Assembly (NCBI GenBank): GCA_900314935.1
Contig: OMXE01000020.1
Span: 1-58,334 of the forward strand
Direction of reading: 5' to 3'
Source: an uncultured Prevotella sp.
GTDB taxonomy: Bacteria > Bacteroidota > Bacteroidia > Bacteroidales > Bacteroidaceae
Length of the DNA stretch: 58,334 bases
Under the pieces are notes generated by a model. The model was not told the origin of the DNA and searched no databases. It worked only from the letters and a program-made list of their open reading frames with translations. The translations under genes and the position numbers were made by a program. Below, piece by piece: positions 8,277 through 18,218 of this stretch (position 1 is the stretch's first letter; each line of letters opens with the position of its first letter).

Positions 8277-11227
8277 ATGAAAAGGCTTTTTACTGCTGCT
8301 ATGCTGCTGGTCGTAACCGCAATATCAGCCAACGCGCAACTCGTAATAAACGAACTGATGCAGTCGAACGTCGAATGCATCATGGACGATATTCATGAAT
8401 TCCCTGATTCGTGGGTGGAATTATATAACAGCGGAAGCACTGCTGTCAACCTCAAGGATTACAAGATTGGTACCCAAGCCGATGGCTCGAAGTCATGGCA
8501 GTTGCCCAACAAAACGGTTCTTGCTGGTGGCTATGTAATCATCTACTGCGACAAGGAAGAGAAAGGTCTGCACACATCCTTCCGTTTGGAGTCGGACAAG
8601 GTAGGTAACCTCTATCTTTTCCAGGGCAGCGCGATTGTTAGCAGTGTTGTAGGCATTCCTGTAATGCCAGCCCCCGACGTGGCTTACGGCCGCAAGACGA
8701 CGGACGATGGCGATATATGGGGCTACGAACTGACCCCCACACCAGGAGAACCGAACTCAGGAGGTGTTGTAGCTGCCACCCAAATACTGGGTGCTCCTGT
8801 ATTCAGCAAAAAAGGCTTCGTGAGCAAGACAGCCTTCGAATTCGATCTCAAGCTGAGTCTGCCCGAAGGTGCCCCCACGGATGCTAAAATCCGCTACACT
8901 ATGGACGGCAGCGAGCCCACAGCGACAAGTACAGAGTATACGGCACCCATCCACATCAAAACCACCAATACCAATAATAATCGTACTAAGGTGATTCGTG
9001 CCAAGGTGTTCTGCAACGGCTGGCTCTCACCCGTCAGCACCGCCCATTCGTACATCTTCCATCCAAGGACCATGACGATTCCCATCATCTCCATCCTGAC
9101 AAAAGACCGCTATCTGAACAGTAACGATATTGGTATCTTTACCAACAACAAAAACAAGACAAACAAGGTAGACTGGCGTCGTCCCATCAATATCGAGATG
9201 TTCGTCAGCGAGGGTGAGGGTTCGAAGATCATCTTCAACCAGCTTGGCGAGACCCGTATTCAAGGTGGACAGTCACGTGCGAATGCCCTCAAGTCAATGG
9301 CCATCTATACCAATAAGCGTTTTGACCCCGACCCCAACAAAAAGCGTTTCTCATACGAGTTCTTCCCCGACCAGAAACCTGGCGTAACCGAGTTTAAGTC
9401 GTTCTCTCTCCGCGATGGCGGTAACGACTTCGGTGAACTGTACTTCCGCGACCTCATCATCCAGCGTACGATGGGAGAGAATACCGACCTCGACTGGCAG
9501 GCTGGCAGGCCGGCTGTGCTCTATATCAATGGTGTGTACATGGGTATGCTCAATATCCGCGAGCGCTCGAACGAGGACAACATCTACAGCAACTATAAGG
9601 ATACCGATGGCAAGGCCATTGAGGACATCGACATGATTGAGATTGGACATGAAAAAGTGGATGGTAAAGATCAATATATCGAGGAACTGAAGGAAGGTAC
9701 CATGGACTTTTACGACGATTTCTGGGACTTCTACAGCAAGGAGGACAAAGATCATAAATACACCTCGGATGATTACACCCTGGAAGGTTACGAGAAATGG
9801 ATGGATGTCAGCGAATACCTGAACATCATGATCATGAACCTCTTCTATGGCAACATCGACTTCCCCGGCAACAATATCGTGTTCTGGCGACCCACCAAGA
9901 AAAAATCAGGTCTACCCCTGAGATGGCGCTTCATCGCCAAGGATGCCGACTACGGACTTGGACTCTACGGATGGGATGAAACCCAGAATTCATTCAATAC
10001 CATTCACTGGATATATAATCCAACTAATCCTGATGGTACTCCTGCTAGTAACTCTTGGGCTTTCTCTCCAACAGCCACCCTTCTATTCCGCAACATGATG
10101 GAGAACACGGACATCAAAAACATGTTCATCGACAAGAGTTGTGTTTATATGGGTGACTTTATGAATAGTAGAGGAACTGGTGAGATAATCAACAAGATCC
10201 AGACAGCGTCTGGTGGACTCCCGACAACCGTCAGGATATTAACGAAAAATTCGACGCTGCCAGGAGTTGGGTAGAAGGCCGTCCTGATTACTTCCTGCAG
10301 TACATGAGCGCCCAATGGGGGCTCGGAACAGCCATTCCCGTCACCATCAACCAGGACGTGGACGCCACCGACATGCCTAACGAAGTGCTCGTCAACGACA
10401 TTAAGCTCACCAAGGGTGTGTTCGACGGCAAGTTGTTTGAAGGTCGCGAGATTACCCTCGAAGGTAATACCGAGGTCGAAAGGAATCTCGCAGTGACAGG
10501 ATGGGAAATTAAGACGACAACCGATGGAGTAGAAGTGACGTCAACCATTGACGGTGCCACCATCCCCTTCACCGTTCCCGTCCCCAACACCGATTCCGAA
10601 TGCATAAGTCTCTGCATTAACGCTATCATGAAACCTCAGGTTACCATTGGTCAACGTGGAGCCGTTTCGTTCAGCAGTACAAAGCCGCTCGACTTCACTG
10701 GTCTAACCGATGTTAAAGCTTACATCGTGACCGAGAAGAACGGCAGCAAGTTCATGAAGAAGCAGGTGTTCAAGGTTCCAGCAGAGACAGGCCTCGTCAT
10801 CGAAGGTCCAGAAGGTTCACATATAATTCCTGTTGCCTGCGCAGATGTTACACCCAACGACGTTTCTGGTAACCTGCTTAAGCCAACTGCTAAAGCACCG
10901 TTCACCGTACCTGAAGATGGAAATGTTTACTACGGCCTGTTCTACTCGACTGTTCAGAATAAGGTTGGCTTCCAGAAGAAGGATAAAGGCTTCACCTTCG
11001 GCAAAGGAAAGAGCTATCTGCTCCTGTCACAACAACATCAGGCAAAGGATCTCACCGAACTCTTCTACGACGGAATCATCGATGGCATCGCTACCAATAT
11101 CCAGGGTGCTAACAACCATACATGGACAGAAGGTCAGGTTTACAACCTGAACGGCCAGCGTGTTGACAAGAATTACAACGGTGTAATCATCGTGAACGGT
11201 AAGAAGGTGATTAACAATCGGAAGTAA
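8277..11227 (+). pseudogene. CotH-kinase family surface protein, frameshifted
   Basis: A secreted multidomain protein split by a frame change. The first frame (8277-10274, 665 codons) carries a signal peptide (residues 1-21), a lamin-tail-like domain (about 22-150, LVINELMQSN), a chitobiase C-terminal-like Ig domain (about 170-260, IRYTMDGSEPTATS) and most of a CotH domain (IQGGQSRANALKSMAIYTNK, then RDLIIQRTMG). After INKI near 10195 the frame runs into nonsense and stops. The expected CotH continuation (SVWWTPDNRQDINEKFDAAR) is read from about 10202 in another frame, which stays open to 11227 and ends in a sorting-like tail (VYNLNGQRVDKNYNGVIIVN). The shift equals loss of 1+3n bases. It may be a real mutation or an assembly error. 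Confidence 0.8.
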
Positions 11228-11238
11228 AACCAATAAGA

Positions 11239-11460
11239 ATGTATAAAGAGATGGGAGAAAAGATATATGTTGCGCCTCGCCTGGAGGTATTGCTCTACAA
11301 TGTGGAAAACGATTTGGTGGCTAACACCATTACCCTTTATGACCCCGAAGAACCAGGTGAGGATTTGGGCAAGGAGAACTTCATTGTCTTTTCCGATTTC
11401 CCAGAAGATGAATATACATGGGGGGACCTATGGGCTGAAAATGAGAATGAAGAAGAATAA
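11239..11460 (+). CDS. Small acidic hypothetical protein downstream of cotH
   Basis: A 73-residue, very acidic protein (C-terminus WAENENEEE) I do not recognise. It begins 11 bases after the CotH stop codon, with possible starts at ATG 11239 or 11251, and is followed by a strong terminator, so it appears to be the last gene of the cotH transcript. The opening GEKIYVAPRLEVLLYNVEND resembles short proteins that follow secreted proteins in Prevotella genomes. There is no signal peptide. Confidence 0.6.
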   Translation: MYKEMGEKIYVAPRLEVLLYNVENDLVANTITLYDPEEPGEDLGKENFIVFSDFPEDEYTWGDLWAENENEEE

Positions 11461-11493
11461 CCTTCCAAAGTAGGACAACATCTACACAATGAC

Positions 11494-11541
11494 AACGCTT
11501 CCACGCTGATGCTAGGCATCAAGCGTGGAAGCGTTATTTTT
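11494..11541 (+). terminator. Rho-independent terminator of the cotH unit
   Basis: A long stem (AACGCTTCCACGC / GCGTGGAAGCGTT, extended by GATGC/GCATC) is followed by ATTTTTGG. Confidence 0.85.
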
Positions 11542-11671
11542 GGCCGCGAGAGAGGAATTGGCTACGCCGATCCCATACGCTCCCAGAGAGGGATTCGCGC
11601 TCGACCCGAAGGGGCGCTTTCACAAAGTGAAGCGACTGAAAGAACGTGAGAACCCGGTTCGCAGCCACAAC

Positions 11672-11700
11672 AAAAAAAGGCATCAGAAAACTCTGATGCC
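11672..11700 (-). terminator. Rho-independent terminator of tRNA-Ser
   Basis: On the minus strand GGCATCAGA pairs with TCTGATGCC over GTTT/TTT and is followed by seven T. It lies 9 bases beyond the tRNA 3' end. Confidence 0.88.
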
Positions 11701-11709
11701 TCTTTGTTG

Positions 11710-11794
11710 CGGAGAGAGAGGGATTCGAACCCCCGGTGCCTCTCAGCACGACGGTTTTCAAGACCGTTGTAATCGACCACTCTACCATCTCTCC
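11710..11794 (-). tRNA. tRNA-Ser(UGA)
   Basis: A complete class II tRNA on the minus strand. The acceptor arms GGAGAGA and TCTCTCC pair with discriminator G. The anticodon loop reads CTTGAAA, giving anticodon TGA. A long variable arm (CGTGCTGAGAGGCACCG) and the T-arm GGTTCGAATCC are present. The length of 85 bases before CCA is typical for tRNA-Ser. The CCA is not encoded. Confidence 0.97.
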
Positions 11795-11915
11795 TTCAGT
11801 CAGTGACTGGCTCTTGGTCGGAAAAGCGGTGACAAAATCAGTGCAAGCCGAACGCAAAGACTGTTCTTTGCTGAGGCGAAGCCTGATTTAGCCGACGATT
11901 TCTCCAAATCGGATG

Positions 11916-11947
11916 CAAAGGTAGTGGTTTTTTCCCGAACCGCCAAA
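11916..11947 (-). promoter_or_regulatory. Promoter of tRNA-Ser
   Basis: On the minus strand TTTGG (11943-11947) and TACCTTTG (11916-11923) are 19 bases apart, a full consensus match. The mature tRNA begins about 115 bases downstream, so the precursor has a long 5' leader. Confidence 0.7.
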
Positions 11948-11960
11948 TATTTCAGAAGTT

Positions 11961-11993
11961 TTTTGTTACTTTACGAATGAATTCTTACCTTTG
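11961..11993 (+). promoter_or_regulatory. Promoter of the panE-like gene
   Basis: TTTTG (11961-11965) and TACCTTTG (11986-11993) are 20 bases apart. It is back to back with the tRNA-Ser promoter. The gene starts at 12015, giving a short leader. Confidence 0.75.
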
Positions 11994-12014
11994 CAACGGA
12001 AAAAATGAAGTGAT

Positions 12015-12932
12015 ATGAAATATGCGATTATTGGCACGGGTGCCATTGGCGGTTATTATGGCGGTAAGCTGGCAAAAGCGGGAAATGAGGTTCACTTCCT
12101 GCTGCACACCGATTATGAATACGTAAAAGAGAATGGATTGCAGGTGGATTCCTGCGACGGCAGTTTCCATCTGGATCAGGTGAATGCCTATCAGACAACG
12201 GCGGATATTCCTCCTTGCGATGTGATTCTGGTGTGTTTGAAATCCACTAACGAACACCTGCTGCGCAACCTGCTGCCACCGATGATTCATGAGAATACCG
12301 TAGTGGTGCTGATTCAGAACGGTATCGGATTGGAGGCTGATCTGCAGGCGCTCTTCCCCACCCTGCAGATTGTGGCAGGACTGGCTTTCATCTGCTCAGG
12401 AAAGGTAGGACCCGGTCATATAGACCATCAGTGCTACGGTAGCATCAACTTAGGAAACTACTCCGTGAAGGACAAGGAACTGTTTGCAAAGCTGCTGACA
12501 GATTTCCGTAACGCAGAGATTGAGGCTAACGAGGTGGAATATGAGGAAGCCCGCTGGAAGAAGGCTGTGTGGAACATGCCGTTCAATGGAATGACCGTTG
12601 CCCTTGACACCACCACCAACAAGCTGCTTGACAACCCCGCCACCGAACAGCTGATACGCGACCAGATGATGGAGGTGGTGGCAGCATCAAGAGCCTTGGG
12701 TGTGGAGCATGTGGATGAAGCCTTCGTGGAGAAGATGATTGCCATGACAAAGGCCATGACACCCTATAAACCCAGTATGAAACTCGATGCCGACTTCCAT
12801 CGTCCGATGGAAATCGACTACCTTTATACCCGTCCTATCCAAGAAGCCAAGAAGGCTGGATGCCCCATGCCGAAACTTGAGATGCTGGAACAGGAGCTGA
12901 GGTTTATTCAGGGGAAGTATTTGTCAGTTTAG
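12015..12932 (+). CDS. panE: 2-dehydropantoate 2-reductase (ketopantoate reductase) family
   Basis: A 305-residue cytoplasmic NADPH-dependent reductase. The N-terminal Rossmann motif is GTGAIGGYYGGKLA (residues 7-20). The central LVCLKSTNEH and NGIG segments and the helical C-terminal domain with KKAVWNMPFNGM fit ApbA/PanE. The expected reaction is ketopantoate to pantoate in pantothenate (CoA) synthesis. Several PanE-like paralogues exist in Bacteroidetes and other panBCD genes are not adjacent, so the substrate is family inference. It is a single-gene unit with its own promoter. Confidence 0.85.
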   Translation: MKYAIIGTGAIGGYYGGKLAKAGNEVHFLLHTDYEYVKENGLQVDSCDGSFHLDQVNAYQTTADIPPCDVILVCLKSTNEHLLRNLLPPMIHENTVVVLIQNGIGLEADLQALFPTLQIVAGLAFICSGKVGPGHIDHQCYGSINLGNYSVKDKELFAKLLTDFRNAEIEANEVEYEEARWKKAVWNMPFNGMTVALDTTTNKLLDNPATEQLIRDQMMEVVAASRALGVEHVDEAFVEKMIAMTKAMTPYKPSMKLDADFHRPMEIDYLYTRPIQEAKKAGCPMPKLEMLEQELRFIQGKYLSV

Positions 12933-12942
12933 TTTTTAGAGA

Positions 12943-13035
12943 ATTAGAGGTGAGAGGATTAGAAGTTTAGAGAATACATACTGAGATACAGTACATGATA
13001 GATATCTCTAACCTTCTAATCCTCTCACCTCTAAT
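12943..13035. terminator. Large inverted repeat between convergent genes, likely bidirectional terminator
   Basis: Arms at 12943-12973 and 13005-13035 (31 nt) match with one mismatch around a 31-base loop. Neither side has a long T run, so intrinsic termination is possible but not certain. The arms are also built of roughly heptameric TTAGAGA-like units. Confidence 0.5.
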
Positions 13036-13046
13036 CTTCAAATCAT

Positions 13047-15089
13047 CTAGTTAATCAAGAATATCTTTGTCTGACCGTTGTAGGTGGCCTTGATGGTGGC
13101 ACGACCTTCAACGATAGGACTGATGTCGAACTTCACACCAGGCACATCGGATGTGGCGGTGAGCTTACTGTTGTTCTTCAGCGGACCATACACCTGATAG
13201 CGGTTCTGCTCAGCATAGCCGTTCTGGGCGTTGAAACGTACTGGTGTTGAAGGAATACTCAACGCCTTACCGTCGGCAGTGATAGTAACCTGCGGTACCT
13301 TGGGGCTTGTCTCTGGAACAGACTTAGAGAAGCTGATGCCGTGGAGGTCGAACAATCCCTGAGGACGCTGCGGACCTTGCGGACGACGGCCACCAAACTG
13401 CGGACGACCTTGCTGGGGCTGCTGAACATCTGGACCTTCAACAACGAGATAGATTGCGTGCTTACCCTTCAGTCCTTCAACATCAGGAACAGTAATACTG
13501 TAGTATCCTTCTTGCTGAGCTGGATTTCCCGTCACATCAAGTGTACCAATCTTCTTACCCTTCCATGGATCATCGAGAAGAATGTGAATCTTGAAGTTAT
13601 CCTTGACAGTGGGTGTCAGATTCAGGTTCAGAACTGGCTTATCACCCTTCTTAATACCCTCGAAAGCCTTCACGCCCTTGGTGTCCTTAGCCAATCCACC
13701 GAAACCGAAGTACTTGAAGCCGATGATACCGCCGTTCTGAATACCGGCGAGATCCATCGAGTTGTTCCATACATCGTGATTGTCCTGCATCCAGTCGTTA
13801 GAACCCGGACCATACACAAAGCAGGCGTAGCCGGCACTATAGTAGTTATAGGGAGGCAGACCGAAGATCTGGAAGCCCTCACTGGTTACCTCAGCACCAG
13901 TATATTCATTACCGTCGGAAGCCTTAGCTGTCCATTCGTTGTTCTTTACGAAAGGATCATAGCCGGTGATGCGAACTTTACCGCCCTCGGCCACTGGCTT
14001 CTTGTCCCATGTGATCTTCACAGGAGCCACCATGGTTTGACGGGCATTACCGAAGCCACGCGGCGGACGGTGATAGAATACATACCACTGACCGTTGATC
14101 TCCTGCAGTGAGCCATGGGTGTTATGAGCGAAATTGGTGGTGATGAGCTTCGAGCCATCCTCGTTCAGCACCACACCACGGGAATCGACCAGCACGCCAC
14201 CTGAACGCCACGGTCCTAAGGGTGAATCACCATAGGCATAGCGAAGGGCTGAGTTGGTATTACCTAAACCGTATTCCTTACCGCTGTAGCCTGAGAACAC
14301 CATGACATATTTGTTACCCACCTGACGGATGGAAGAAGCCTCGAAGAAATTGAAGTCGAGCGGATCTTGTCCTTCATAGAGTGCCTTATATTCACTTCCT
14401 GCCTTGTCGAGCAACCTTCCGTCGGCACTGCTGGCAGGGATGAACGGATCGATAGCCTCTGTTCCCGCACGCTGTGAATACATGGTATTCTGATCGAGCT
14501 CAACGGCTGTAGAGTGCTGGAAGCCATAGAACACATAGGCACGGAAACCGATATCGTAGTCCTTATCCTTCTTATCGGTGATGTTCTCGATGAACACCGA
14601 CGGGTCGAAGTCGATCAACGAACCGGGAACACACTGACGACCATCCTCTGTGAGGTTAATCGGTGTAAAGGGTCCATTGGGGCGGTCGCCCTTGCAAACC
14701 ATCGGAGTGCGGCGCCATCCGCGTGAATGCGGATAAAGATAGTAAGTTTTTTTACCGGTTTTCTTATCCTTCACCTCCACCAGATCAGGAGCATACATCG
14801 TGTCCCACTGTCCATCTATATAATAGGTAAAGATAGGACCCTCGTCGCGCCACTTACTCAAGTCTTCTACAGGAGCCGACCACATTCGGATGTCAGGACC
14901 GCAGTAGGCAGAGTAGTTCACATCGTGCGAGCCGATGATATAGGCACGGAACTTTCCGGGGTTGTCCGGATCTTCAAAAACACGGGGTTCGCCATCAGGC
15001 ACATGCTCCCACAAAGGGAGGTAAGGATTCTGCGCGCTGAGTGTCATCACAGTCAGCAGCAACAGGAACAACATAGATTTTCTTTTCAT
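13047..15089 (-). CDS. Glycoside hydrolase family 43 protein
   Basis: A 680-residue secreted glycosidase from the ATG at 15089 (MKRKSMLFLLLLTVMTLSAQ signal); a ten-residue extension to 15119 is unlikely. The N-terminal five-bladed propeller (about residues 25-330) shows the GH43 pattern: RVFEDPDNPGKFRAYIIGSHD holds the candidate base aspartate, YAPDLVE the pKa-modulating aspartate, and FFEASSIRQVGNKYVMVFS the candidate acid glutamate. A C-terminal region of about 300 residues resembles carbohydrate-binding beta-sandwich modules, with a Gln/Pro/Gly-rich linker (QQPQQGRPQFGGRRPQGPQR) near residues 570-590. It probably cleaves arabinosyl or xylosyl linkages; the precise activity is open. It is divergent from the TonB-dependent receptor. 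Confidence 0.85.
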   Translation of the reverse strand: MKRKSMLFLLLLTVMTLSAQNPYLPLWEHVPDGEPRVFEDPDNPGKFRAYIIGSHDVNYSAYCGPDIRMWSAPVEDLSKWRDEGPIFTYYIDGQWDTMYAPDLVEVKDKKTGKKTYYLYPHSRGWRRTPMVCKGDRPNGPFTPINLTEDGRQCVPGSLIDFDPSVFIENITDKKDKDYDIGFRAYVFYGFQHSTAVELDQNTMYSQRAGTEAIDPFIPASSADGRLLDKAGSEYKALYEGQDPLDFNFFEASSIRQVGNKYVMVFSGYSGKEYGLGNTNSALRYAYGDSPLGPWRSGGVLVDSRGVVLNEDGSKLITTNFAHNTHGSLQEINGQWYVFYHRPPRGFGNARQTMVAPVKITWDKKPVAEGGKVRITGYDPFVKNNEWTAKASDGNEYTGAEVTSEGFQIFGLPPYNYYSAGYACFVYGPGSNDWMQDNHDVWNNSMDLAGIQNGGIIGFKYFGFGGLAKDTKGVKAFEGIKKGDKPVLNLNLTPTVKDNFKIHILLDDPWKGKKIGTLDVTGNPAQQEGYYSITVPDVEGLKGKHAIYLVVEGPDVQQPQQGRPQFGGRRPQGPQRPQGLFDLHGISFSKSVPETSPKVPQVTITADGKALSIPSTPVRFNAQNGYAEQNRYQVYGPLKNNSKLTATSDVPGVKFDISPIVEGRATIKATYNGQTKIFLIN

Positions 15090-15116
15090 TTTGTAAGTAA
15101 GTTTTGGATTTTTGTG

Positions 15117-15124
15117 CAAAGGTA
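15117..15124 (-). promoter_or_regulatory. Putative -7 element for the GH43 gene
   Basis: TACCTTTG on the minus strand, 27 bases upstream of the ATG at 15089. No TTTG was found at the expected -33 position. Confidence 0.45.
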
Positions 15125-15250
15125 ATCAATTCAGCGCAAAACTAATTTTCATATTGTTTCTATTTCTTTTGATATTGTTACGAACGACGGTATAATCATT
15201 CATTCCAAGGGGTCTGCACAATAAAATCGTGGAAAGGTGCGTTATTGTCT

Positions 15251-17665
15251 ATGATGATACGAAGAATTGGCTTCATCCTGATGTGTCTGCTCCTGACAAC
15301 GCTCGGTGTGCAGGCACAGAGTTTTACGCTGCAAGGTAAGGTGACCGACCAGGACAACAACCCTGTAGAGTTGGCCACCGTGTCGGTATGGAAACAGGGA
15401 AAGGTGGCCATGACGAACCTGAAGGGAGAATTCAGTATGACGCTGCAGAGTGCTGACAGCGTGGAGGTTAAGTTCTCCATGATTGGTTACAAGACCAAGA
15501 CGCGTGTGTTGCGCCGACCGCAAGGAAAGCAGACGTTGCAAATCCAGTTGTTCGACGAGAGTAAGGAGCTGGGCGAAGTGGTGGTGACGGAAAGAATCAG
15601 ACAGACCGGCAGTACCCAGCAGTTGGACAAGAAGGATATCCAGAACGCCCCGTCGGCCACAGGTAATGCCGTGGAAGAGATGATTCAGGGACAAGCGGGC
15701 GTGAGTACGCACAGTGAATTGTCGAGTCAATATAATGTTCGCGGAGGTTCGTTCGATGAGAACTCTGTATATATCAATAATGTAGAGGTGTACCGCCCCT
15801 TCCTGGTACGCAGCGGTCAGCAGGAAGGTCTCTCGGTCATCAACCCCGACATGGTGGAGAAGATCGGGTTCTCCACAGGTGGTTTCGAGGCAAAATACGG
15901 TGATAAGATGTCATCGGCCCTCGACATCCAATACAAGCGTCCTAAGAAGTTCGAAGCCACCGCATCAGCCAGTCTGCTGGGCGCCAGCGCCTTCGTGGGC
16001 TTTGCCAACAAGAAGCTGACATGGAGCAACGGACTGCGATACAAAACCACCCGTTACCTGTTGGGAACAATGGAGACGAAGGGTGAATACCAGCCGAACT
16101 TTCTGGATTACCAGACCTACCTCACCTACCAGCCCAACCAGCGGTGGAGCATTGAGCTGATTGGTGATATCGCCGATAACCATTATCAGTTCGACCCTGA
16201 GGATCGTGAGACGAAGTTCGGTACCATGGAGAACGTGAAGTCGTTCCGTGTCTATTTCGACGGATGGGAGAAGGACCTCTTCCGCACGTATTTCGGTACT
16301 CTGAATATCACCCGTCATATTACCAACGACACCCATTTGTCGCTGATATACTCCACGTTCTACACCGATGAGCAGGAACGCTATGATATTCAGGGTCAGT
16401 ACTGGCTTACTCAGACCGAGACGAGTGAAAACCTGGGCGTGGGAACCTATATGGAACATGCGCGTAACTACCTGAAGGCCAATGTGCAGAGTTTCAAACT
16501 GATGTTGAAGCAGAAGGTGAAGAAACACGACCTGCAGACAGGTATTACCTATAAGATTGAACGGGTAAAGGAGTCGTTAAGGGAATATGAGATGCGCGAC
16601 TCCAGTGGCTATAGTATTCCGCATACGGGTAAGGACCTGAACATGATCTATACCCTCGATGCAAGGAACGAGCTTCGTGCCAACCGACTGGAGGTATATG
16701 CGCAGGACACTTACCGCTTTACCAGTCCTGGCGAGCATACCCTGTTCACCTTGAACTACGGTGTGCGTTTCTCGCATTGGAACTTCAACAGGGAGAGTTT
16801 GGTGAGTCCGCGTCTTTCTTTGGGTATCATCCCTGCCTTCAACCACGATGTCACCCTGCGCTTTGCCACCGGACTCTATTACCAGGCGCCGTTCTTCAAG
16901 GAGCTGCGTGATACATCGACCGTTAACGGTATTACCTACGCCACTTTGAACGAACGCGTGAAGAGTCAGCGGTCTATCCATTTCATTGCCGCCTACGAAC
17001 AGCGGTTCAAGATGCTCGACCGTCCCTTCCAGTTCACGGCGGAAGCCTACTATAAGCTGCTCAACAACCTCGTGCCCTACACCGTGAACAATGTGAAGAT
17101 TGTCTATGATGCCAGTCAGCAATGCGGCGGTCATGCCATGGGACTCGACCTGAAGCTCTATGGTGAGTTCGTGCCGGGCAGCGACTCGTGGCTTACCTTC
17201 TCGCTGATGGACACGAAGATGAAGATCAACGGTAAGCAGATTCCGTTGCCCACCGATCAGCGATGGGCCATGAACCTGTTCTTCACCGATTACTTCCCCG
17301 GAACCGACCGCTGGAAGATGTCGCTGAAGCTGGCCTTTGCCGACGGTCTGCCGTTCAGTACACCGCACAAAGGACTCGACAAGATGCCTTACCGCGCACC
17401 TGCCTACAAACGTGCCGACATCGGTATGAGCTATCGTCTGGTCGGTCAGTCCAATATCGAGTCGCCCTACCCCATCACCACACCATCAACGCCTGCCAGT
17501 AAGTGGGTGAAGAACGTGTGGCTGGGTATCGATTGCCTGAACCTCTTCGGCATCAACAACGTGAACTCGTACTATTGGATTACCGATGTAACCAGTCAGC
17601 AATACGCCGTACCCAACTATCTCACTGGCCGTCAGGTCAATGTGCGCGTTCTCGTAGAGTTTTAG
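15251..17665 (+). CDS. TonB-dependent receptor with carboxypeptidase-regulatory-like domain
   Basis: An outer-membrane active transporter of about 804 residues. A signal peptide (IRRIGFILMCLLLTTLGVQAQ) is followed by a carboxypeptidase-regulatory-like domain (about 25-105; GKVTDQDNNPVELATVSV, then GYKTKT), a plug domain (about 110-230; YNVRGGSFDENSVYINNVEVY) and a 22-strand barrel that ends in aromatic VRVLVEF. No SusD partner follows, so it is not a typical SusCD glycan pair; siderophore, metal or small-molecule import is possible. The start is taken at the ATG at 15251; TTG 15245 and ATG 15254 are alternatives. It is transcribed divergently from the GH43 gene. Confidence 0.9.
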   Translation: MMIRRIGFILMCLLLTTLGVQAQSFTLQGKVTDQDNNPVELATVSVWKQGKVAMTNLKGEFSMTLQSADSVEVKFSMIGYKTKTRVLRRPQGKQTLQIQLFDESKELGEVVVTERIRQTGSTQQLDKKDIQNAPSATGNAVEEMIQGQAGVSTHSELSSQYNVRGGSFDENSVYINNVEVYRPFLVRSGQQEGLSVINPDMVEKIGFSTGGFEAKYGDKMSSALDIQYKRPKKFEATASASLLGASAFVGFANKKLTWSNGLRYKTTRYLLGTMETKGEYQPNFLDYQTYLTYQPNQRWSIELIGDIADNHYQFDPEDRETKFGTMENVKSFRVYFDGWEKDLFRTYFGTLNITRHITNDTHLSLIYSTFYTDEQERYDIQGQYWLTQTETSENLGVGTYMEHARNYLKANVQSFKLMLKQKVKKHDLQTGITYKIERVKESLREYEMRDSSGYSIPHTGKDLNMIYTLDARNELRANRLEVYAQDTYRFTSPGEHTLFTLNYGVRFSHWNFNRESLVSPRLSLGIIPAFNHDVTLRFATGLYYQAPFFKELRDTSTVNGITYATLNERVKSQRSIHFIAAYEQRFKMLDRPFQFTAEAYYKLLNNLVPYTVNNVKIVYDASQQCGGHAMGLDLKLYGEFVPGSDSWLTFSLMDTKMKINGKQIPLPTDQRWAMNLFFTDYFPGTDRWKMSLKLAFADGLPFSTPHKGLDKMPYRAPAYKRADIGMSYRLVGQSNIESPYPITTPSTPASKWVKNVWLGIDCLNLFGINNVNSYYWITDVTSQQYAVPNYLTGRQVNVRVLVEF

Positions 17666-17697
17666 CACTATATTTTTGGAATAATTAAGCATCCATA

Positions 17698-17729
17698 TTT
17701 GGCGCATTGGAAAATAATACGTACCTTTG
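17698..17729 (+). promoter_or_regulatory. Promoter of the mce-mmd operon
   Basis: TTTGG (17698-17702) and TACCTTTG (17722-17729) are 19 bases apart. The first start codon is at 17768. Confidence 0.75.
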
Positions 17730-17767
17730 CATCAACTATTTTATTCACGCTAATTATTTCATTCATC

Positions 17768-18172
17768 ATGAAGATTTCACACATCGAACATTTAGGAATT
17801 GCAGTCCAGAGCATTGAAGAGGCTCTGCCGTACTTCAAGGAAGTACTGGGACTGGAGTGTTATGCTATTGAAACGGTGGAAGACCAGAAAGTGAAGACCG
17901 CCTTCTTGAAGTGCGGTGAGGTAAAACTTGAGCTCCTGGAGCCGACATCTCCTGAGAGCACTATCCAGAAATGGCTCGACAAAGGTAACAAGGGTGTACA
18001 TCATGTGGCTTTCTGCATTGAGGATGGTGTGGCTAATGCCTTGGCAGAAGTCTCTGAGAAGGGCGTACGCCTCATCGACCAAGCTCCTCGTAAAGGTGCC
18101 GAGAACCTGAACATCGCTTTCCTGCACCCCAAATCTACTTGCGGAATCCTGACCGAACTCTGTGAGCACTAA
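17768..18172 (+). CDS. mce: Methylmalonyl-CoA epimerase
   Basis: A 134-residue vicinal-oxygen-chelate protein that interconverts (R)- and (S)-methylmalonyl-CoA. Metal-ligand histidines are visible in ISHIEHLGIAV near the N-terminus and GVHHVAFCIED in the middle, and the C-terminal FLHPKSTCGILTEL is diagnostic. The start is the ATG at 17768; the frame is open upstream to 17699 but that would cross the promoter. It is first in the operon leading to mmdA, placing it in the succinate-to-propionate pathway. Confidence 0.93.
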   Translation: MKISHIEHLGIAVQSIEEALPYFKEVLGLECYAIETVEDQKVKTAFLKCGEVKLELLEPTSPESTIQKWLDKGNKGVHHVAFCIEDGVANALAEVSEKGVRLIDQAPRKGAENLNIAFLHPKSTCGILTELCEH

Positions 18173-18218
18173 TTTTCACAAATAGTCTTTTTAGGCAATT
18201 TGTCCAATTCATAAAACA

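Noticed and set aside
11525..11806. 93-codon frame across tRNA-Ser
   Set aside because: It reads through the tRNA gene and its terminator in antisense.
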